IMG/VR virus record: IMGVR_UViG_3300031839_001226
Location: 1 to 57,489 of that record
DNA: 57,489 nucleotides
Reading direction: 5' to 3' (one strand)
Source: a virus
Shown: piece after piece, positions 22,693 to 29,369 of the stretch
Layout of the letters: the number at the start of each line of letters is the position of its first letter
Numbering within the stretch: the stretch's first letter is position 1
Position numbers and translations under genes: made by a program
The notes under the pieces: model-generated
Database searches by the model: none
What the model was told of the DNA's origin: nothing
What the model saw: only the letters and a program-made list of their open reading frames with translations

Positions 22693-22883
22693 TCGATTAC
22701 GCGCTGGTACGTCTTGAGGGTGAAGTTATCGCCCTTTTCGACGTTCGCGAGGAACTTGCTGTCCTTCACCGCCGCTTGGGAAATGGCGGAGAGACTCGTC
22801 TTGGTTGCGGATGAATACGCCTTTGCCCTGTCGAGCAGGTGCTTCCGGACATGGTCAGCGGTGAGTTCGACGTGCTGGTTCAT
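22650..22883 (-). CDS. Cro-like HTH regulator
   Basis: 77 residues. HTH region: KTSLSAISQAAVKDSKFLAN then NFTLKTYQRVIDWL. It is divergent from the repressor, with three operator-like sites between. The -10-like AATATC ends seven bases before the ATG, so the mRNA probably begins at the ATG (leaderless). First gene of the leftward early operon. Role inferred from place and size: lytic regulator antagonising the repressor. Confidence 0.8.
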   Translation of the reverse strand: MNQHVELTADHVRKHLLDRAKAYSSATKTSLSAISQAAVKDSKFLANVEKGDNFTLKTYQRVIDWLDEQETGAGEAA

Positions 22884-22889
22884 GCCGCC

Positions 22890-22961
22890 GATATTCGGGA
22901 CATTTCCCGAATTGTCAAGGGATTATTCCCGATGGCGGTGAATTTTCCCGAATTCTATGAT
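22890..22961. promoter_or_regulatory. Divergent repressor/cro promoters with three operators
   Basis: Operators: O1 22893-22912, ATTCGGGA-CATT-TCCCGAAT, a perfect 8-bp inverted repeat; O2 about 22915-22934, core GGGA-TTAT-TCCC; O3 about 22934-22953, right half TCCCGAAT with a poor left half. Leftward promoter: TTGACA (22913-22918), a 17-base spacer that is essentially O1, AATATC (22890-22895). Rightward: -10-like TATGAT at 22956-22961 with no good -35, like a repressor-activated promoter. Repressor binding is inferred. Confidence 0.75.
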
Positions 22962-22967
22962 CGCAGC

Positions 22968-23654
22968 ATGGATTCGAACCCCGACACGCCGTTGAAGAAG
23001 CGCATCCGCGAGCGCATGGATTTACTCGGCATTAACGCATTGCAGACGGCTAAGAAATCGGGGCTTGGAGATAGCTTCGTTCGGGATATCCTACGCGGAA
23101 AGACGCGGAATCCCAGCGCGGCGAATCTAGCGAAACTCGCGGTCGCGCTTGAGACAACCGCCGATGCGCTCATGGGCCAAGCGGGGGAAACGCCAACCCA
23201 AATCGAAGAGGTCCCGGTCACGGGCCTGGAAGTCGTTTCAGACGTCCAGGCCGGTAGTTGGCTAGAGGTGACGGAATTGGACGACGCGGATCACGAGGTC
23301 ATCCCGGTAGCTCACGACCCTCGGTTCCCGCACGCGCGCCAGTACGCACTTCGCATCCGTGGCGATTCGATGGACCTAGAGTATCCCGAAGGCTGCTTCG
23401 TCACCTGTGTCGACTTCTGGGATTCTGGCATCGCCATGCGCGAAGGTCTACACGTCCACGTCGAGCGCAACCGCGACAATGGCCAACTCGTGGAGATCAC
23501 CATCAAGGCGATTGAACGCCGGGATGGCGTCTGGTTCCTCGTGCCGCTCAGCTCCAACCCGCGCTGGACAGCCGTCGCGGTGGAAGGCGACGAAACGACG
23601 AAAGTTGACATCAAGGGGTTGGTAACCGGCTCATGGAAGCCGACCGTAATCTAG
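22968..23654 (+). CDS. CI-type repressor with S24 autoprotease domain
   Basis: 228 residues from the ATG at 22968; the in-frame extension upstream runs through the operators. N-terminal HTH: TPLKKRIRERMDLLGINALQ then KKSGLGDSFVRDILRGK. C-terminal LexA/S24 domain: YALRIRGDSMDLEYPEGCFV carries the catalytic Ser, and HVERNRDNGQLVEITIK the Lys, so RecA-stimulated self-cleavage and SOS induction are expected. TATGAT ends seven bases before the ATG, predicting a leaderless message. Maintains lysogeny. Confidence 0.9.
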   Translation: MDSNPDTPLKKRIRERMDLLGINALQTAKKSGLGDSFVRDILRGKTRNPSAANLAKLAVALETTADALMGQAGETPTQIEEVPVTGLEVVSDVQAGSWLEVTELDDADHEVIPVAHDPRFPHARQYALRIRGDSMDLEYPEGCFVTCVDFWDSGIAMREGLHVHVERNRDNGQLVEITIKAIERRDGVWFLVPLSSNPRWTAVAVEGDETTKVDIKGLVTGSWKPTVI

Positions 23655-23669
23655 GCCTTTCCCCCTGTT

Positions 23670-23784
23670 GATATAGATCTACCCTCCAGAGCCTATATCT
23701 TCTGGGATAACCCTTTTAGGAATTAGCCTTTACAGATTCGTACGCAGAAATTGCGTGGGTAACCCGCGCAGAAATTGCGTGGGT
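23670..23784. repeat. Inverted repeat and two iteron-like direct repeats
   Basis: Between the convergent repressor and winged-helix genes. CGCAGAAATTGCGTGGGT occurs at 23743-23760 and 23767-23784, a 24-base period, each holding a CGCA-N5-TGCG inverted repeat; the second reaches the stop codon of the winged-helix gene. GATATAG/CTATATC at 23670-23676 and 23693-23699 could form a hairpin. Could be iterons of a replication origin, a terminator pair or operator sites. Confidence 0.5.
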
Positions 23785-24101
23785 TAGTCCAATGGGCTGC
23801 GGATGAAGTAGGTATTCCGCTTCCCAGATTCCCTTACGACGAGCATCAACCCGAGCCGCTCCAGTTCGGCCGTCGCATCCGAGACGGTGCGCGTGCTCAC
23901 TCTCAAGTGTTCGGCAATCCGCTTGACCGACCACCAGGTGCACTGGTCCTCGCCGTTCATCTTCATGGATAGCCAATACCCGACGCGGAAAGTCGCGTGC
24001 CCTACGTCGGGATGCTCCACCAACAGTTCCCGCCATTTCCGGCGCTTGTCGTAGAAAGCGGCGGCGGCTTCGCCGTTGTCGTTACGTTTGAGCATCCCCA
24101 T
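23784..24101 (-). CDS. Winged-helix protein, replication-initiator-like or regulator
   Basis: 105 residues (or 103 from a second ATG at 24095). Middle and end form a winged helix: TWWSVKRIAEHLRVSTRTVS then DATAELERLGLMLVVRESGK. Such domains occur in phage replication initiators and MarR-like regulators. It reads toward the repressor from within the right operator cluster, so repressor control is likely. Iteron-like repeats at its 3' end hint at initiation. Role uncertain. Confidence 0.6.
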   Translation of the reverse strand: MGMLKRNDNGEAAAAFYDKRRKWRELLVEHPDVGHATFRVGYWLSMKMNGEDQCTWWSVKRIAEHLRVSTRTVSDATAELERLGLMLVVRESGKRNTYFIRSPLD

Positions 24102-24105
24102 GCAC

Positions 24106-24189
24106 TACGGGTTTTTTCCCGCTTACGCAAACATTTTTAGGGATGTTTCCCGATTTTGCATTGACGACGGGAAATTTCCCGAATACTGT
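24106..24189. promoter_or_regulatory. Right operator cluster and divergent promoters
   Basis: Sites similar to those at 22.9 kb: 24106-24123 (CGGGTTTTTTCCCG), 24136-24155 (GGGA-TGTT-TCCC) and 24165-24184 (CGGGA-AATT-TCCCGAAT). Rightward promoter TTGACG (24161), 17-base spacer covered by the third site, TACTGT (24184). A possible leftward promoter TTTGCG (24126-24131) with the first site in its spacer points to the winged-helix gene. So one repressor would shut the rightward early operon here. Confidence 0.75.
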
Positions 24190-24218
24190 CTCCCCATCAA
24201 ACGACGGGAGCGACGGAC

Positions 24219-24485
24219 ATGCAGACCGACTTTAACGACCACCCTTTCTCTCCGCAGAACGTAGTCCGCGAGAGCGGCGCATCTGACCGTTCAGAACGCG
24301 CTTGGCTCAAGTGGTGCGCGGATGCCGAACGTCTCTTCGGCCACGACATCGACGGCAATGACGTTGGCGGCAAGGGCTGCGGCTATTCGCTGGACGAGGC
24401 GTACGACCACTTTTGCAAGGGCACCACGCCTCACGCCTACGTCGCAATGGCGGCAAGCCGTGATCGGTACTTCCGCGCTCCCTAA
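24219..24485 (+). CDS. First gene of rightward early operon, unknown
   Basis: 88 residues, acidic and soluble (RAWLKWCADAERLFGHDIDG, then DEAYDHFCKGTTPHAYVAMA). Starts after GGGAG in the leader of the repressed promoter. First expressed upon induction; possible host-takeover role. No family recognised. Between it and the next gene is a GAGGAAGC/GCTTCCTC hairpin at about 24500-24535 without a U run. Confidence 0.6.
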   Translation: MQTDFNDHPFSPQNVVRESGASDRSERAWLKWCADAERLFGHDIDGNDVGGKGCGYSLDEAYDHFCKGTTPHAYVAMAASRDRYFRAP

Positions 24486-24558
24486 CCCCCCACCACCCCG
24501 AGGAAGCACCCCCGCCCACGAGCAGGGCTTCCTCATCAGATGAAACGGAGACGATGAC

Positions 24559-24816
24559 ATGGGCGTATTCATGGACATGCTGACAGCGAAGCCGAAGGGG
24601 CTCCGCGTCGAACCGAAATACTTCCCGAAGGTCGGCGAGGTCTGTCTCGTCTCCGGGCCAAACGAAGACAACGACCAAGGCTATGTCTGGGGCGAAACAA
24701 CCCTTCTCTGGAGCAACGACATCTTCGTTCTCTACGGGCGGGATGGCTTCTGGCCCGTGCTCCACAAATGGGAACACGTCCTGTTCAAGCCACGCGAGAA
24801 CACCACGCCTATCTAA
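24559..24816 (+). CDS. Unknown early protein
   Basis: 85 residues, with two apparent beta pieces (YFPKVGEVCLVSGPNED and TTLLWSNDIFVLYGRDGFWP) and Trp-rich end. GGAGACGATGAC precedes the ATG, a ribosome-site context reused in this operon. No known domain. Confidence 0.55.
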   Translation: MGVFMDMLTAKPKGLRVEPKYFPKVGEVCLVSGPNEDNDQGYVWGETTLLWSNDIFVLYGRDGFWPVLHKWEHVLFKPRENTTPI

Positions 24817-24861
24817 CCGCACCTCACCACGGCCCACGGGCCATTAGCACGGGGAAAGACG

Positions 24862-25266
24862 ATGGAACTGACCGCACAGAATGTGAACGAAGTAGCAAAG
24901 CATTGTCTGTTTCGCGACGATGAAATCGGCGAAGGCGAAGCCGCCATTCCGTCCAACGCGATCATCGTTGATGGGATTGTTGGACGCTATGGCTTCCACC
25001 CTGACAGGCTTTCCGAGCGCAAGGCAGACATCGCTTCCATGCTCGATGATCTTCCTGACGAGTTCAAGGAAGGACATGGCGGCGGGATGAGTTTTCTGAA
25101 TGCGTGCATGACCAAGAACGGCACTCATTGGGGTGAACACCCGACGATGGGAATGCTGTTCGCGCTTGGCATCGGCGTTGATCTCGCCGCATACACGTTC
25201 CCTCGCGAGATGTGGAACGCCCTTCCTGGTGGCGTGCCTTACGTCACCGTGAAGACCCTGTCCTAG
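24862..25266 (+). CDS. Unknown early protein
   Basis: 134 residues, acidic. Helical start TAQNVNEVAKHCLFRDDEIG, then a Gly/Met-rich part (GGGMSFLNACMTKNGTHWGE). Similar-looking proteins occur in rhizobial phage early operons, but I know no function. Confidence 0.55.
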   Translation: MELTAQNVNEVAKHCLFRDDEIGEGEAAIPSNAIIVDGIVGRYGFHPDRLSERKADIASMLDDLPDEFKEGHGGGMSFLNACMTKNGTHWGEHPTMGMLFALGIGVDLAAYTFPREMWNALPGGVPYVTVKTLS

Positions 25267-25339
25267 CCCTCTCCTACCACAGGACACCTCCCATGAACAT
25301 CCACACCCCCACACCGACAATGAGAGCAGAAGCTACGGG
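25261..25339 (+). repeat. 79-bp direct repeat, copy 1
   Basis: Identical to 25954-26032. It covers the stop of the previous gene, the ribosome site, the ATG and the first 16 codons (MNIHTPTPTMRAEATG) of the gene at 25293. Two genes thus share the same start region and differ after it. Confidence 0.9.
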
Positions 25340-25541
25340 ACAGAAGTACCCGCTGTACCGGCTCGTGAACGGCGAGATCAACTGCCAGCATCACAAGGGC
25401 GGCGACTGGTATCCCGTCGATTTTGTATGGGCAAACATTCTGCTTTCGAAGCTGGATGGCGTAGCGCTTCATGACTGCGAACTGGCGAAGCGCGATCTGA
25501 TCCCGGATTGCCCGAAGCCTCTTTTCTGGCATCCAGTTTGA
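25293..25541 (+). CDS. Unknown early protein with duplicated N-terminus
   Basis: 82 residues from the ATG at 25293. Residues 1-16 are identical to those of the gene at 25986. The rest (YRLVNGEINCQHHKGGDWYP, then LHDCELAKRDLIPDCPKP) has no recognised domain. The shared start suggests gene-body exchange behind a fixed translation-start segment. Confidence 0.6.
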   Translation: MNIHTPTPTMRAEATGQKYPLYRLVNGEINCQHHKGGDWYPVDFVWANILLSKLDGVALHDCELAKRDLIPDCPKPLFWHPV

Positions 25542-25545
25542 AGGC

Positions 25546-25587
25546 GGGAGCGGTGTCATGAGCAAGGGAACTGAGACGATGGAAGCG
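25546..25587 (+). repeat. 42-bp direct repeat, copy 1
   Basis: Identical to 26461-26502. Spans GGGAGCGGTGTC, the ATG and the codons for MSKGTETMEA. A shorter third copy of the ribosome site and start (GGGAGCGGTGTCATGAGC) is at 26162-26179. Confidence 0.9.
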
Positions 25588-25959
25588 AAGCATACCCCCG
25601 GACCTTGGACGATTGTTGACCGCGAAGTCCTCGAAGACGGCGGCGTGTACCCGCGCCATATCGTCGGCGGGTCTCGCGAACTGGAAATCTGTTGGCTGGA
25701 AAGCCTGTTCAGTGCCGAGTCTGCGGTGAAAAATCCGGACAGCATCGCCAGCAGTGACAAGATGATGGAGAGCGCTACCGATACCCGCTCAAAGTCAGCC
25801 AACGCCCACCTGATCGCAACCGCGCCGGACATGCTGGCCGCGCTTAAGGCAATGCTTGCGTTGCGTCCGCTCAGCAGCGGTGAAAGCAACGGGCTTTTGA
25901 ATGAAGCGTGCGCCCTCGCGGAAGCCGCCGTCGCAAAGGCTGAAGGCCGCGCTTCCTAG
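25558..25959 (+). CDS. Phage early protein (KHTPGPW / NAHLIATAPDMLAAL type)
   Basis: 133 residues. EAKHTPGPWTIVDREVLEDG and SANAHLIATAPDMLAALKAM form the well-known pattern of a small phage protein family of unknown function. The first ten residues and leader are repeated before the gene at 26473. Confidence 0.75.
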   Translation: MSKGTETMEAKHTPGPWTIVDREVLEDGGVYPRHIVGGSRELEICWLESLFSAESAVKNPDSIASSDKMMESATDTRSKSANAHLIATAPDMLAALKAMLALRPLSSGESNGLLNEACALAEAAVAKAEGRAS

Positions 25960-26032
25960 CCCTCTCCTACCACAGGACACCTCCCATGAACATCCACACC
26001 CCCACACCGACAATGAGAGCAGAAGCTACGGG
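25954..26032 (+). repeat. 79-bp direct repeat, copy 2
   Basis: Second copy of the repeat at 25261-25339, with identical sequence; leads into the single-helix membrane protein at 25986. Homologous recombination between the copies would delete about 690 bp and fuse the two starts. Confidence 0.9.
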
Positions 26033-26177
26033 TCATTTCGATCCGTTCTACTGCGATGCAGAACAGCATGTGGACCGCAGGGAATGGGCAAGGTTCAAGA
26101 CCACGGCAGGCGTCTCTGCCGCGCTTGTTCTCGCGATCATAGGCGGTGTGGTTGTGCTGGCGGGAGCGGTGTCATGA
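25986..26177 (+). CDS. Small single-pass membrane protein
   Basis: 63 residues. Shared N-terminus MNIHTPTPTMRAEATG, then a polar piece, then a transmembrane helix (TAGVSAALVLAIIGGVVVLA). The positive residues before the helix place the N-terminus inside. Function unknown. Confidence 0.6.
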   Translation: MNIHTPTPTMRAEATGHFDPFYCDAEQHVDRREWARFKTTAGVSAALVLAIIGGVVVLAGAVS

Positions 26178-26476
26178 GCGCGAAGACGACAATATCGCAG
26201 ATCGAATGGCACCGCCTAGTTGACGGTGATCCGCCATCAACTGGCCGCTACATTGTAGCACATCGCGGTTGTTCGATGCAGGTGAACTTCAATTCCAGAC
26301 GCCGGGGCATGTGGGATGAGGATGTGTCGGCGTTCACCCATTGGGCAAAGGAGCCTTGTGCGCCAAACGATGGCACGCCAAACCTGCGCAACGCGCGCGG
26401 AAAGGAACTCCGTGACGCCGTAGATGAAGCGGCAGCTTGGGAAGCATTCACACCCAGCCAGGGAGCGGTGTCATGA
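26174..26476 (+). CDS. DUF551-like protein
   Basis: 100 residues, ATGA-coupled to the membrane gene. ISQIEWHRLVDGDPPSTGRY and DVSAFTHWAKEPCAPND resemble the DUF551 arrangement, as in the gene at 21582. Function unknown. Confidence 0.6.
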   Translation: MSAKTTISQIEWHRLVDGDPPSTGRYIVAHRGCSMQVNFNSRRRGMWDEDVSAFTHWAKEPCAPNDGTPNLRNARGKELRDAVDEAAAWEAFTPSQGAVS

Positions 26477-26502
26477 GCAAGGGAACTGAGACGATGGAAG
26501 CG
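26461..26502 (+). repeat. 42-bp direct repeat, copy 2
   Basis: Identical to 25546-25587; supplies the ribosome site and first codons of the gene at 26473. Confidence 0.9.
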
Positions 26503-26685
26503 GAAACGGAATTGCGCGAGGCATTTGAAGAACAGACGGACCTCGTTGACCGTCTACTCTCGGCGATTGAACGCGCGGAAGAGGACATAGGTGGTGAAAC
26601 AGCCATCACTGTCATCGGCTTACTCGGGCCTTCGTATGAACGCTCCCGTGCTGCCCTTGCCCGCGCTACTGGAGCAACGTCATGA
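26473..26685 (+). CDS. Small acidic helical protein
   Basis: 70 residues from the ATG at 26473. After the shared MSKGTETMEA it is a charged helix (ELREAFEEQTDLVDRLLSAI). Coupled by ATGA to both neighbours. Unknown function. Confidence 0.55.
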   Translation: MSKGTETMEAETELREAFEEQTDLVDRLLSAIERAEEDIGGETAITVIGLLGPSYERSRAALARATGATS

Positions 26686-26981
26686 CCAAGACAGGCGCAT
26701 ACAAGGCTGTACACGTCGCCATCAGCGAACACATCACCTACTGCGATTCAGTTGTAGGCCGCCTTTATCGGTTGGCTGATGCACTTTCGGTAGTTGGGAT
26801 GGATCGCGTAGCCGATGAGATCGTCGGCATCTGTGAACATCTCCCCATGTCTGCCCGAGAGATACAGAAATGCAACAGCGCGGCCCTCACTGAAAACGTC
26901 CGTCATTCCGAGCATATGGCCGGACTGCTTCTTAAGGCGACGCTTCAAGGCGTTCTAGGACCGAAGGAGAATGCATCATGA
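26682..26981 (+). CDS. Unknown helical early protein
   Basis: 99 residues; mostly helix (DSVVGRLYRLADALSVVGMD, then RVADEIVGICEHLPMSAREI). ATGA overlaps on both sides. No known family. Confidence 0.5.
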   Translation: MTKTGAYKAVHVAISEHITYCDSVVGRLYRLADALSVVGMDRVADEIVGICEHLPMSAREIQKCNSAALTENVRHSEHMAGLLLKATLQGVLGPKENAS

Positions 26982-27226
26982 CCCCCGATCGCACACTCTG
27001 GTTTGTCACCAGCATAGAGGACGGCAACGCTGCTGTCTGCACGTCGGAACAACAGGCATTTGATTGCTGGGTTATGAACCCGAGAGACACGGTGATCGAA
27101 ACCAACCCGTTCGAGAACTGGTCTCGCTATGTCCACGATGAATTCGCAGAACGCCTTGAGGGCGAAGAGATAGCCGCCCGTAGCTGGCGGGCTCATGAGC
27201 GGTCGTTTGCAGTGGGGCGTATGTAG
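26978..27226 (+). CDS. Unknown early protein
   Basis: 82 residues. TLWFVTSIEDGNAAVCTSEQ then PFENWSRYVHDEFAERLEGE. Compact, soluble. Overlaps its upstream neighbour by four bases. Confidence 0.5.
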   Translation: MTPDRTLWFVTSIEDGNAAVCTSEQQAFDCWVMNPRDTVIETNPFENWSRYVHDEFAERLEGEEIAARSWRAHERSFAVGRM

Positions 27227-27227
27227 C

Positions 27228-27440
27228 ATGCCACGCGCCCGCGATGAAGCCTCAATCCGCTGGCTGGACACATGGACTGGCCGAGAGTTCGAACGCGCTC
27301 TGGACCGTGTCTGTGGCCGCTACAAGGGTATGGATTTCTGGACCGACGAACAGCTTGCCGAGATACGCGCTCAGATGGTTCAGGACGCATGGTTCAGCCA
27401 CCAGATCAATCGACAGAACCGCAGGAGGAAGGTGGCATGA
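27228..27440 (+). CDS. Small basic helical protein
   Basis: 70 residues from the ATG at 27228. EASIRWLDTWTGREFERALD then a basic tail HQINRQNRRRKVA. Possibly nucleic-acid binding. Function unknown. Confidence 0.5.
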   Translation: MPRARDEASIRWLDTWTGREFERALDRVCGRYKGMDFWTDEQLAEIRAQMVQDAWFSHQINRQNRRRKVA

Positions 27441-27739
27441 GCGGGATCATTGAACAACTCCGGTTCCGCGCCAAGGCAAAAGGCGACGCCGATCTTCGCG
27501 CGGGACGCAAGGCCCCGACATACGGGCCTGAAAGCGAACTCGAATGGCAAGCCGCAGACCTCCTAGAGAAAGCAGTGAAGGCGCTGGAGCCGTTCGTGGC
27601 GCTGACCTTCACTGGCTCAGTATACGAAGGCGCTGCGGACGAGACGGCGGTTCTATACTGCCACGCAGACGGCAGCCAAGTGACCATTGGCGACTTCCAT
27701 AACGCCCGCGCCACCCTCACCAAGATCAAGGGAGAGTAG
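27437..27739 (+). CDS. Unknown early protein
   Basis: 100 residues, ATGA-coupled. SGIIEQLRFRAKAKGDADLR then ELEWQAADLLEKAVKALEPF resembles the helical pattern of several small phage early proteins that end in a Lys-rich helix (NARATLTKIKGE). Function unknown. Confidence 0.5.
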   Translation: MSGIIEQLRFRAKAKGDADLRAGRKAPTYGPESELEWQAADLLEKAVKALEPFVALTFTGSVYEGAADETAVLYCHADGSQVTIGDFHNARATLTKIKGE

Positions 27740-27742
27740 ACG

Positions 27743-27964
27743 ATGGCAAGGCGTGTCACTGTCCGCTGTGCCCACTGCAATGCGGCGTTTTCTGCGCGGA
27801 CGGTAGATCGTGAGCGCGGGTGGGCAAAGTTCTGCTCAAAGTCATGCAAAGCGCTCAGTCAGGCGCGGCGTTCAGATTATCTCGGAAGCGATGAAGAGCA
27901 TGACGATCTGTGCGCAAATGCCGTCGAAGGCGATGGCTGGGATGCACACAAGGTTTGGAGGTGA
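27743..27964 (+). CDS. Zinc-ribbon protein
   Basis: 73 residues. VRCAHCNAAFSARTVDRE and GWAKFCSKSCKAL give CxxC and CxxxC pairs, a zinc ribbon likely to bind nucleic acid or protein. The tail is acidic (GSDEEHDDLCANAVEGD). Function unknown. Confidence 0.65.
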   Translation: MARRVTVRCAHCNAAFSARTVDRERGWAKFCSKSCKALSQARRSDYLGSDEEHDDLCANAVEGDGWDAHKVWR

Positions 27965-27968
27965 CCCG

Positions 27969-28106
27969 ATGCGTCTTGAACCCCACGAACTATACGCCCC
28001 ACCCGAGGAAGAACGTGAAGGCCCGATAGCCGTCATTCTCGGCATCGTCGGCATGTTCGGCGGCATCGGATTGGGGATGTTCATCTTCGGGATTTTTGGA
28101 TCATGA
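27969..28106 (+). CDS. Very small membrane protein
   Basis: 45 residues: acidic N-terminus LEPHELYAPPEEEREG and a glycine-rich transmembrane helix (GIVGMFGGIGLGMFIFGIFG). ATGA overlap with the next gene. Too short for homology; function unknown. Confidence 0.5.
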   Translation: MRLEPHELYAPPEEEREGPIAVILGIVGMFGGIGLGMFIFGIFGS

Positions 28107-28357
28107 CAAGCAGGCCACTCAACTACAGCATCCGCATAGAACAGAAGCATTTCGAAGCCATGTCCCGGGTGTTCGACAAGAACCTTCGTGGCGATCCCAT
28201 GCAGGGGTTCTACATCACGATGGCGACCGCGCTCATCATGATAGCAGATGGCCTCGTTGACATCTATGGCGAGGAAGAAGCCCGCCGCCAAATGTCGGAA
28301 GGCGTCGAGCGTGCGTTTCGGCAAGTGCTTGTCGGCGACGGGAACCTATCGTCATGA
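28103..28357 (+). CDS. Unknown early protein
   Basis: 84 residues, helical (KHFEAMSRVFDKNLRGDPMQ and EEEARRQMSEGVERAFRQVL). ATGA-coupled on both sides. No family recognised. Confidence 0.5.
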   Translation: MTSRPLNYSIRIEQKHFEAMSRVFDKNLRGDPMQGFYITMATALIMIADGLVDIYGEEEARRQMSEGVERAFRQVLVGDGNLSS

Positions 28358-28635
28358 CCATCCACACCCGCCCCCTACACGAACCATCCCCGGCAGACGT
28401 ACAGGATGCATTCCGTATCCTTGCCGATGACTGGAACAGAGAGTGGGAAGCCAAGCGCGAGGATCGTTCCGCCCGGTACATCCCCATGATCCAGGATTGG
28501 CTCGATCACTACGAAGGCTCAATCCGCAGGGCAATGGCCTATCGCAATGAAGGCGATGCCGATGAGGCGGAGAGGCAACTGGACAACGCACGGTTTGCCC
28601 TACGGCAGGCTGAGATACTGAGGAAGCAGATATGA
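28354..28635 (+). CDS. Unknown helical early protein
   Basis: 93 residues; charged helices DAFRILADDWNREWEAKRED and ADEAERQLDNARFALRQAEI. It directly precedes the coiled-coil and Rad52 genes and may be part of the recombination module. Function unknown. Confidence 0.5.
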   Translation: MTIHTRPLHEPSPADVQDAFRILADDWNREWEAKREDRSARYIPMIQDWLDHYEGSIRRAMAYRNEGDADEAERQLDNARFALRQAEILRKQI

Positions 28636-29369
28636 ACATCGCAGTCGCGAAGATAGGCCACAACCGTTCCCCGTTCGAACTCTCGAAAGAACGCATCGAA
28701 GAGCTATACGAGGAAGCGAAGCACTGGCTCGACGGTGAACCGATTGAGACGCAGGAACAGGCGAACGAAGTCCAGAAGCTTCTCCGCATGATCCAAGAGG
28801 CGGAGACGGAAGCCGACGCTCGCCGCAAGGAAGAGGCCAAGCCGCACGACGAAGCGAAGGCCGCGATCCAAGAACGGTACAACACCCTCATCGGGAAGAC
28901 AAAGACCGTCACCGGGTTGACCGTCAAGGCGGTCAAGGCGTGCAAGGATGCACTCGCGCCGTTCCTCATGAAGATCGAGGAAGAGAACGAACGCAGGGCG
29001 GCAGCACTCCGCAAGGAAGCGGAGGAACGCCAGCGCGAGGCCATGGAGGCCATGCAGAAGCGCAACGGCGATCTGGCGGCAGCAGAGAGGGCGGAAGAAC
29101 TCGTTCGCGCTGCCAAGGCCGCAGAGGCGGACGCAAGGCGTGCTGGCAATACCAAGGCGACAGCGAAGGGCGCAGGCCGCGCCGTCACCCTCCGCGACGA
29201 CTACCGCCCGGAGATCACGGACTACACCGCGTTCGCCCGCCATGTGTGGCTGACCCATAGGGAAGACATGGAGGTCTTCCTCGACGGCATGTCTGTGAAA
29301 CTTGTCGCGGCTGGCGTCCACCACGGCATTCCGGGCGTGACCGTCCATCATGAAAGGAAAGCGGTATGA
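28632..29369 (+). CDS. Coiled-coil protein of the recombination module
   Basis: 245 residues. Long charged coiled coil between about residues 15 and 170 (VQKLLRMIQEAETEADARRK; EEENERRAAALRKEAEERQR; basic and alanine-rich segments), and a C-terminal compact piece (ITDYTAFARHVWLTHREDME). Proteins of this type commonly precede phage annealases. ATGA overlap with the Rad52 gene. Likely an accessory DNA-binding protein. Confidence 0.6.
   Translation: MNIAVAKIGHNRSPFELSKERIEELYEEAKHWLDGEPIETQEQANEVQKLLRMIQEAETEADARRKEEAKPHDEAKAAIQERYNTLIGKTKTVTGLTVKAVKACKDALAPFLMKIEEENERRAAALRKEAEERQREAMEAMQKRNGDLAAAERAEELVRAAKAAEADARRAGNTKATAKGAGRAVTLRDDYRPEITDYTAFARHVWLTHREDMEVFLDGMSVKLVAAGVHHGIPGVTVHHERKAV

Noticed and set aside
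25261-26502. CRISPR array
   Set aside because: Only two copies of each repeat, of different lengths and lying over coding starts; no regular spacers.
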